NCBI GenBank assembly: GCA_964344215.1
Contig: CAYFMP010000026.1
Span: 1-46,527, forward strand
Source: CAYFMP01 sp964344215
GTDB taxonomy: Bacteria > Pseudomonadota > Alphaproteobacteria > Rhodospirillales > Casp-alpha2
Length of the DNA: 46,527 nucleotides
Direction of reading: 5' to 3'
Positions 41,609 through 46,527 of the stretch are shown here, one piece after another. A program made the position numbers and the translations under genes. Under the pieces are notes generated by a model. The model was not told the origin of the DNA, made no database searches, and saw only the letters and a program-made list of their open reading frames with translations. Position 1 is the stretch's first letter, and the number at the start of each line of letters is the position of its first letter.

Positions 41609-42529
41609 GTGGAAGAAGGTCCGCGATCCGTCAACCGTTTTGCCGCTCCGATCAAGAGCCTGGCGCAGCGTTTCGCGTTCATGGCCCTGGTCCTGGCCGC
41701 GTTCGCCCTGTTGATGCTGGGCAAGGTCAACGTCACCCATGTCGAGATCCTGCGGGCCCACGTGACCGACGCCATGGCGCCGATCCTCGACGTCGTCTCC
41801 AGACCGGTCGATACCGTCGAGATGGCGATCGCCCAGGTTCGCGAGCTTTACGTCGTACGCGAGGAAAACACCAAGCTGCGCGAGGAGAAGAACCGGCTCA
41901 TCAGGTGGCAGACGGTGGCACGCAAGCTGGAGGCCGAAAACTCCATGCTGCGCGACCTCCTTAACTTCGAACCCGGCCCCGATGCCAGTTTCATCACGGC
42001 CCGGGTCATCGCCGACACCGGCGGCGTCTTCGCCCACAGCCTGGTCCTCAATGCCGGCGAGCGGGCCGGCGTGCGCAAGGGGCAGGCGGCGGTCACCGGC
42101 GACGGTCTGGTCGGCCGGGTCGCCGGAGTCGGATCGCGCTCGTCGCGGCTGTTGCTGATCACCGACCTCAATTCGCGCATTCCGGTCGTCATCGAGCCCG
42201 AGCGCACCCGCGCCATCCTGGCCGGCAACAACACCGACAGGCCGAGGCTCATTCACTTGCCGCCGGGCGCCGGTGCCAGCGAGGGCGACCGCGTCGTCAC
42301 CTCGGGGCACGGCGGCGCCTTTCCGGCCGGCCTGCCGGTCGGGGTCGTCGCTTCGGTCAACGAGAGCGGCATCGGCGTCCAGCCGTTCGTCGCCCGCAAC
42401 CGCCTCGAATTCGTCCGCATCCTCGATTACGGGCTGAGCGGCATCGTCCACCTGCCCGCCGCCGCTCCGCCGATGCAAAAGAGCGCGCCGCCGCCGGATG
42501 CTGCCGGGGAACTGGCGGCCGGGCGATGA
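41609..42529 (+). CDS. mreC: rod-shape-determining protein MreC
   Basis: This 306-residue protein starts at GTG with GAGAGG upstream. It has one membrane segment (FAFMALVLAAFALLMLG), a coiled coil (LYVVREENTKLREEKNRLIRWQTVARKLEAENSMLRDLLNF) and the periplasmic beta-barrel domain (ITARVIADTGGVFAHSLVLNAGERAGVRKGQAAVTGDGLVGRV). MreC links MreB to PBP2 and RodA by binding PBP2. The 108-base gap after mreB is strikingly AT-rich and may hold an extra promoter. It overlaps mreD by four bases. Confidence 0.95.
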   Translation: MEEGPRSVNRFAAPIKSLAQRFAFMALVLAAFALLMLGKVNVTHVEILRAHVTDAMAPILDVVSRPVDTVEMAIAQVRELYVVREENTKLREEKNRLIRWQTVARKLEAENSMLRDLLNFEPGPDASFITARVIADTGGVFAHSLVLNAGERAGVRKGQAAVTGDGLVGRVAGVGSRSSRLLLITDLNSRIPVVIEPERTRAILAGNNTDRPRLIHLPPGAGASEGDRVVTSGHGGAFPAGLPVGVVASVNESGIGVQPFVARNRLEFVRILDYGLSGIVHLPAAAPPMQKSAPPPDAAGELAAGR

Positions 42530-43041
42530 AACGCAGCATCTGGCAGCGTCTCGACGTCATGACCCGCCGCTCGACGCCGGTCATGCTGACGCTGATTCTG
42601 GTCGTCCTCAACCAAGTGCCGTTTCACATTCCCTGGTTCGCCGAGGTCATGCCGCTGCTGCCTTTGATCGCGATCTACCATTGGACGGTGTACCGTGCCG
42701 ACCTGCTGCCGCCCTATGCGGTCTTCATCGTCGGTATCCTGCAGGACTTGCTGACCGGCGCTCCCCTGGGGCTGCATGCCGTCGTCTATCTCGGCGTCTA
42801 CGGAACGGTCCTGTCCCAACAGGGTTTCTTCAGCGGCCGCTCGTTCTTCATCGTCTGGCTCGGCTTCGGCTTGATCGCCGCCGCCGCCTCGGCGGCAGGC
42901 TGGGTTCTGGTTTCGGCCTGGAACGTCGCCTTGCTCGAAGCGCGGGCCGTGTTCTACCAGTATCTATTGACGGTCGGCGTATTCCCGCTGGTGGCTTGGG
43001 TTTTTCTGCGCTGGCAACGGTCCGTCCTGCGGCAGGCCTAG
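42526..43041 (+). CDS. mreD: rod-shape-determining protein MreD
   Basis: This 171-residue integral membrane protein has about five predicted segments, including VMLTLILVVLNQVPF, VMPLLPLIAIYHWTVY, YAVFIVGILQDLLTGAPLGLHAVVYLGVYGTVL and LTVGVFPLVAWVFL. The LQDLLTGAPLGLHA segment is typical of MreD. It overlaps mreC (ATGA) and ends one base before mrdA. It belongs to the elongasome, though its exact role is poorly defined. Confidence 0.93.
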   Translation: MKRSIWQRLDVMTRRSTPVMLTLILVVLNQVPFHIPWFAEVMPLLPLIAIYHWTVYRADLLPPYAVFIVGILQDLLTGAPLGLHAVVYLGVYGTVLSQQGFFSGRSFFIVWLGFGLIAAAASAAGWVLVSAWNVALLEARAVFYQYLLTVGVFPLVAWVFLRWQRSVLRQA

Positions 43042-43042
43042 G

Positions 43043-44941
43043 ATGCATCGCGATTCGGAAAGGCACAAACTGTTCAACCGCCGCGCCGCACTGGTGGCGG
43101 GCGGTAAGATGGTGCTGCTCTCGGCCCTGGTCGGGCGCATGTATTACCTGCAGGTGGTCGAAGCCGACCGCTACCGGACCCTGGCCGACGAGAACCGCAT
43201 CAATTTGAGGTTGCTGCCGCCGCCGAGGGGCCGCATCGTCGATCGCTTCGGACTGGCGATCGCCGACAACCAGCAGAACTACCGAGTCCTGCTCATCTCC
43301 GAAGACGCCAAGGACGTCGACCGCACGCTTGACGTGCTCGGTCGCATCATCGCTATCGGCGATGGCGAGCGGCGCCGCATCCTGCGCGAAATTCGTCGCA
43401 ACCGCAGTTTCGTGCCGGTGACGATCCGCGAAAACCTGAACTGGGAGGAGGTCGCCCGCATCGAGGTCAATGCGCCCGACCTGCCCGGCATCATGATCGA
43501 CGTCGGCCAGAGCCGTTACTATCCCTACGGCCCCGAATCGGCCCACGTGCTGGGTTATGTGGCCGCCGTGTCGCCGAGCGAGGTGACCGGCGACCCGCTG
43601 TTGCAGCTTCCGGGCTTCCGGGTCGGCAAGGCGGGGATCGAGAAGGTTCACGATCTGGCGCTGCGCGGCAGCGGCGGCAACTCGCAGGTCGAGGTCAACG
43701 CCTACGGCCGCGTTATCCGGGAGCTTTCGCGCCAGGAGGGGCAGGCCGGCTCGGAGGTCCACCTGACCATCGACCACGGATTGCAGCGGGTCGTCAACGA
43801 AAGGTTGGGCGGCGAAAGCGCTTCGGTGGTCGTCATCGACGTCCACACCGGCGAGGTCCTGGCCCTGGTCTCGAAACCGAGCTTCGACCCCAACGCCTTC
43901 AACACGGGATTGAGCGCCCTGGAGTGGCGGCAGTTGATCTCGAATCCGAAGGCGCCGCTCATCAACAAAGCCATCGCCGGGCGTTATTCGCCGGGCTCCA
44001 CCTTCAAGATGGTGGTGCTGCTGGCCGCCTTGGAGAAGGGCGTGATCACGCCAAGCACGCAGTTCTTCTGCAAGGGCTACGTCGAGCTCGGCGACGCCGA
44101 GTTCCATTGCTGGCGCAAGGGCGGCCACGGCACGGTCGACGCCAAAAAGGGGATTACCGAGTCCTGTGACGTTTATTTCTACGAAATCGCCCGGCGCACC
44201 GGCATCGATCGGATTGCCGCCATGGCCCGGCGTCTAGGCCTCGGCGATCCGCTCGGGCTCGACCTGCCCGGCGAACAGGCCGGCCTGATTCCGACCCGCA
44301 AATGGAAACGCGCCACCCTCGACGAGCCGTGGCACCAGGGCGAGACGTTGCTGGCCGGCATCGGGCAGGGCTACGTCCTGACCACGCCTCTGCAGCTGGC
44401 GGTGATGACGGCGCGTCTCGTCAACGGCGGTTTCGCGGTAACGCCGCGCCTGACCCGGCGCATCGTCGGCGCCGCCGAGGGCGGCCCCGGGCAAGGGAAC
44501 GGATTCGAGACCATCGGCCTGCCACCGCATCACCTGACGCTGATCCGCGATTCCATGAGCAATGTGGTCAACTCGCCGCTCGGCACGGCGTTCCGGTCGC
44601 GCATCGAGGAGGCCGGGCGGGAGTTGGGCGGCAAGACCGGCACCGTGCAAATTCGCCGCATCACCAAGGCCGAGCGCGAGCGAGGCATCGTCAAGAACAA
44701 GGACCGCCAGTGGAAGGACCGCGACCACGCGCTGTTCGTCGGTTTCGCGCCGGTCGACAGCCCCCGCTATGCCGTCTCGGTGGTCGTCGAGCACGGTGGC
44801 GGCGGCTCGACGACGGCAGCGCCGATCGCCCGCGACGTGCTGCTCGCCGCCCAGCACCGGCGCTCGGCCGGATCGCGGGCGCCGGGACCGGGGCCGCAGG
44901 TTGGCTCGGGCGGCGACGTGTGGGAGCGGGAAAGAGGATGA
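43043..44941 (+). CDS. mrdA: peptidoglycan transpeptidase PBP2
   Basis: This 632-residue class B penicillin-binding protein of the elongasome crosslinks lateral wall peptidoglycan. It has an N-terminal anchor (about residues 15-36) and a PBP dimer/pedestal domain beginning LRLLPPPRGRIVDRFGLAIADN. The transpeptidase domain has the nucleophile S319 in SPGSTFKM, the second motif SCD in ITESCDVYFYEI, and the third motif KTG in LGGKTGTVQI. A proline/glycine-rich tail ends the protein. It overlaps rodA by four bases. Its polymerase partner RodA is encoded next. Confidence 0.95.
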   Translation: MHRDSERHKLFNRRAALVAGGKMVLLSALVGRMYYLQVVEADRYRTLADENRINLRLLPPPRGRIVDRFGLAIADNQQNYRVLLISEDAKDVDRTLDVLGRIIAIGDGERRRILREIRRNRSFVPVTIRENLNWEEVARIEVNAPDLPGIMIDVGQSRYYPYGPESAHVLGYVAAVSPSEVTGDPLLQLPGFRVGKAGIEKVHDLALRGSGGNSQVEVNAYGRVIRELSRQEGQAGSEVHLTIDHGLQRVVNERLGGESASVVVIDVHTGEVLALVSKPSFDPNAFNTGLSALEWRQLISNPKAPLINKAIAGRYSPGSTFKMVVLLAALEKGVITPSTQFFCKGYVELGDAEFHCWRKGGHGTVDAKKGITESCDVYFYEIARRTGIDRIAAMARRLGLGDPLGLDLPGEQAGLIPTRKWKRATLDEPWHQGETLLAGIGQGYVLTTPLQLAVMTARLVNGGFAVTPRLTRRIVGAAEGGPGQGNGFETIGLPPHHLTLIRDSMSNVVNSPLGTAFRSRIEEAGRELGGKTGTVQIRRITKAERERGIVKNKDRQWKDRDHALFVGFAPVDSPRYAVSVVVEHGGGGSTTAAPIARDVLLAAQHRRSAGSRAPGPGPQVGSGGDVWERERG

Positions 44942-46083
44942 GCGAACACACCCTCAATCCGCCGCAGCTGAGCATCCGCCGGAAACTGTGGAACGTGCAT
45001 TGGCTGTTCGTCCTGCTGTTGTGCGTAACAGCGGCGTTCGGCGCCCTGATGCTGTTCTCGGCGGCCGGCGGCAACATCGAGCCGTGGGCGTCCAGGCACG
45101 TCACCCGGTTCGGCGTCGGGCTGATCGTCCTGATTGCCATCGCGCTGATCGATATCCGCATCTGGTTCCGTTACGCCTACGCCATTTACGTGGCCAGCCT
45201 GGCCCTGCTGGCCGCCGTCGAAATCGCCGGCTCGGTCGGCATGGGGGCGCAGCGCTGGATCGATCTCGGCTATTTCTCGCTGCAGCCGTCGGAGCTGATG
45301 AAGATCGCCCTGGTGCTGGCCCTGGCCCGCTATTTTCACGGGGCCAGCATCGAGGACGTGCACCGCGTCACCCACCTCTTCGTGCCGCTGTTCCTGGTCA
45401 CGGCACCCGCCGTCCTGGTCCTGCGCCAGCCCGACCTCGGCACCGCCATTCTGCTGGTGGCGGCGGCCGGCGTCATGTTCTTCGTGGCCGGCGTCCGCCT
45501 CTGGAAGTTCGTCACTCTATTGGCGGTGGCGGTCGTCGCCATGCCGGTCGGCTGGCAGTTTCTGCACGCCTATCAGAAGAAACGCGTGCTGACCTTCCTC
45601 GACCCCGAGAGCGACCCTTTGGGCGCCGGCTACCACATCATCCAATCGAAGATCGCATTCGGTTCGGGCGGCCTGTTCGGCAAGGGTTTCATGAAGGGCA
45701 CCCAGGGCCACCTCAACTTCCTGCCCGAGAAACAGACCGACTTCATCTTCACCATGCTGGCCGAGGAGTTCGGCATGGTCGGCGGACTGTCGCTGCTTGG
45801 CCTCTACGTCTTCCTGATGGCTTACGCCGTCGCCATCTCGATGCGGTCTCGCAATCATTTCGGGCGGCTGATCGGCATGGGCATCGCCGCCACCTTCTTC
45901 CTCTACGTCTTCATCAACATCGCCATGGTGATGGGCCTGATCCCGGTGGTCGGGGTGCCGCTGCCGCTGATCTCCTACGGCGGCACCGCCATGATGACGC
46001 TACTGATCGGCTTCGGGCTGCTGATGAACGTCTGGGTGCACCGCGACCTGACGATCGGCCGGCGCGGCGGCGACAAGGCTTAG
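44938..46083 (+). CDS. rodA: peptidoglycan glycosyltransferase RodA (SEDS family)
   Basis: This 381-residue polytopic membrane protein polymerises glycan strands from lipid II together with PBP2. The start is the ATG overlapping the mrdA stop, preceded by AAAGAGG; a much longer in-frame reading through mrdA is an artefact. SEDS signatures are visible: GAQRWIDLGYFSLQPSELMKIALVLALARYF, LRQPDLGTAILLVAAAGVMFFVAG, GKGFMKGTQGHLNFLPEKQTDFIFTMLAEEFGMVGGL and GLIPVVGVPLPLISYGGTAMM. The TAG stop coincides with the edge of repeat R3. Confidence 0.96.
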   Translation: MSEHTLNPPQLSIRRKLWNVHWLFVLLLCVTAAFGALMLFSAAGGNIEPWASRHVTRFGVGLIVLIAIALIDIRIWFRYAYAIYVASLALLAAVEIAGSVGMGAQRWIDLGYFSLQPSELMKIALVLALARYFHGASIEDVHRVTHLFVPLFLVTAPAVLVLRQPDLGTAILLVAAAGVMFFVAGVRLWKFVTLLAVAVVAMPVGWQFLHAYQKKRVLTFLDPESDPLGAGYHIIQSKIAFGSGGLFGKGFMKGTQGHLNFLPEKQTDFIFTMLAEEFGMVGGLSLLGLYVFLMAYAVAISMRSRNHFGRLIGMGIAATFFLYVFINIAMVMGLIPVVGVPLPLISYGGTAMMTLLIGFGLLMNVWVHRDLTIGRRGGDKA

Positions 46084-46220
46084 AGCAATATCCGATCGAA
46101 TTGAACCATTCAGGTTCAAGTCGAGCGGATTTACTTGGTCTATTTTTCGATGAAATAGAGCGGTGTAATCCGATCGGTTGGAACCGTTCACCGATTCCAA
46201 CCGATCGGAAGCCGCTCTAG
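46081..46220. repeat. modular intergenic palindromic repeat, copy R3 (long form)
   Basis: This 140-base element begins at the rodA stop (TAGAGC) and ends GCTCTAG at 46220. Bases 46081-46163 align with the reverse complement of R2. A second module (about 46164-46220) adds a perfect 14-bp hairpin, CCGATCGGTTGGAA (46170-46183) facing TTCCAACCGATCGG (46195-46208). The junction region resembles inverted R1. It lies between rodA and tRNA-Lys. Confidence 0.8.
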
Positions 46221-46351
46221 TAAACGCACCCGCGGCGGCCGCCCCCGAGCGACCGATAAGACTTTGCGAAACCGGGCCCGGCGCGCGCCAAACCCGTATC
46301 GACAAACCGGGTGCGCTCTGCTATATCGCTGCTCCTCCGACCTTACTTTGC

Positions 46352-46427
<76 letters not shown>

Positions 46428-46432
46428 CTTAA

Positions 46433-46463
46433 AACCCCCGGTGACAGCCAGTCTCCGGGGGTT
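46433..46463 (+). terminator. hairpin terminator after tRNA-Lys
   Basis: AACCCCCGG (46433-46441) faces CCGGGGGTT (46455-46463) with a 13-base loop, six bases after the tRNA. The downstream sequence TCGCTTT has only a short T run. The last 64 bases of the window hold nothing I can identify. Confidence 0.65.
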
Positions 46464-46527
46464 CGCTTTGGTGCCATCTTATACCATGCGACATTGATGG
46501 TGACTCGTAACGGGATTCCCATATTTT

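Noticed and set aside
46428..46527. Prophage or integrative-element attachment site after tRNA-Lys
   Set aside because: No integrase gene and no duplicated tRNA 3' end can be seen in the remaining 100 bases.

Overview
The window is high-GC DNA from an alphaproteobacterium, probably a Rhodospirillales-like lineage. The strongest lineage evidence is a circularly permuted two-piece tmRNA gene, supported by an alphaproteobacterial SspB and by the hflK-hflC-DUF2065-degP, ilvBNC and leuA/mreBCD-mrdA-rodA blocks. Two runs of exactly ten Ns inside one transporter gene indicate a scaffolded draft or metagenome assembly. Most of the window is housekeeping chromosome.

Region 1 (1-9741, plus strand) handles glycolate and glyoxylate. 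It holds the 3' end of glcD, then glcE, glcF, a secreted TPR protein, a D-lactate-dehydrogenase-like FAD oxidase, a glycerate kinase and a large AsmA-family protein. Region 2 (9742-13395) holds an intergenic palindromic repeat, a minus-strand glyA-tfoX-RHH operon whose SHMT has an altered lysine motif, a divergent ArsR/SRPBCC pair with an operator over its start codon, and a second repeat. Region 3 (12772-16387, minus strand) runs GYD protein, ssrA, sspB, class I fumarase, alpha/beta hydrolase. ssrA makes the degradation tag and sspB makes the adaptor that delivers tagged proteins to ClpXP.

Region 4 (16531-18388) has three tandem 20-bp repeats before thyA-folA, then an SRPBCC protein. Region 5 (18446-21250) has an EamA transporter broken by assembly gaps, a FAD-dependent oxidoreductase and a secreted unknown. 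Region 6 (21183-30149) has mrp with a clear terminator, hflK-hflC-DUF2065-degP for membrane and periplasmic protein quality control, a TrpB2-type enzyme, a DUF1015 protein and miaA. Region 7 (30213-33884) is ilvB-ilvN-ilvC, ending in a strong terminator. It is followed by pyruvate carboxylase, and later by leuA behind a leucine-rich leader peptide. Pyruvate supply, branched-chain ketoacid synthesis and leucine synthesis are therefore close together.

Between pyc and the leuA leader lies the one clearly foreign-looking piece (37384-38259, minus strand). It is AT-richer (about 47% GC in two hand-counted lines, against 63% in a pyc line). It encodes a 54-residue, extremely basic protein followed nine bases later by a 233-residue protein resembling TIR / nucleoside-deoxyribosyltransferase-fold proteins, with a conserved NVFFEAG glutamate. 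This two-gene cassette is the best candidate here for an undescribed system.

Region 8 (40460-46527) is mreB-mreC-mreD-mrdA-rodA, the cell-elongation machinery, followed by a third copy of the palindromic repeat and a tRNA-Lys(CUU).
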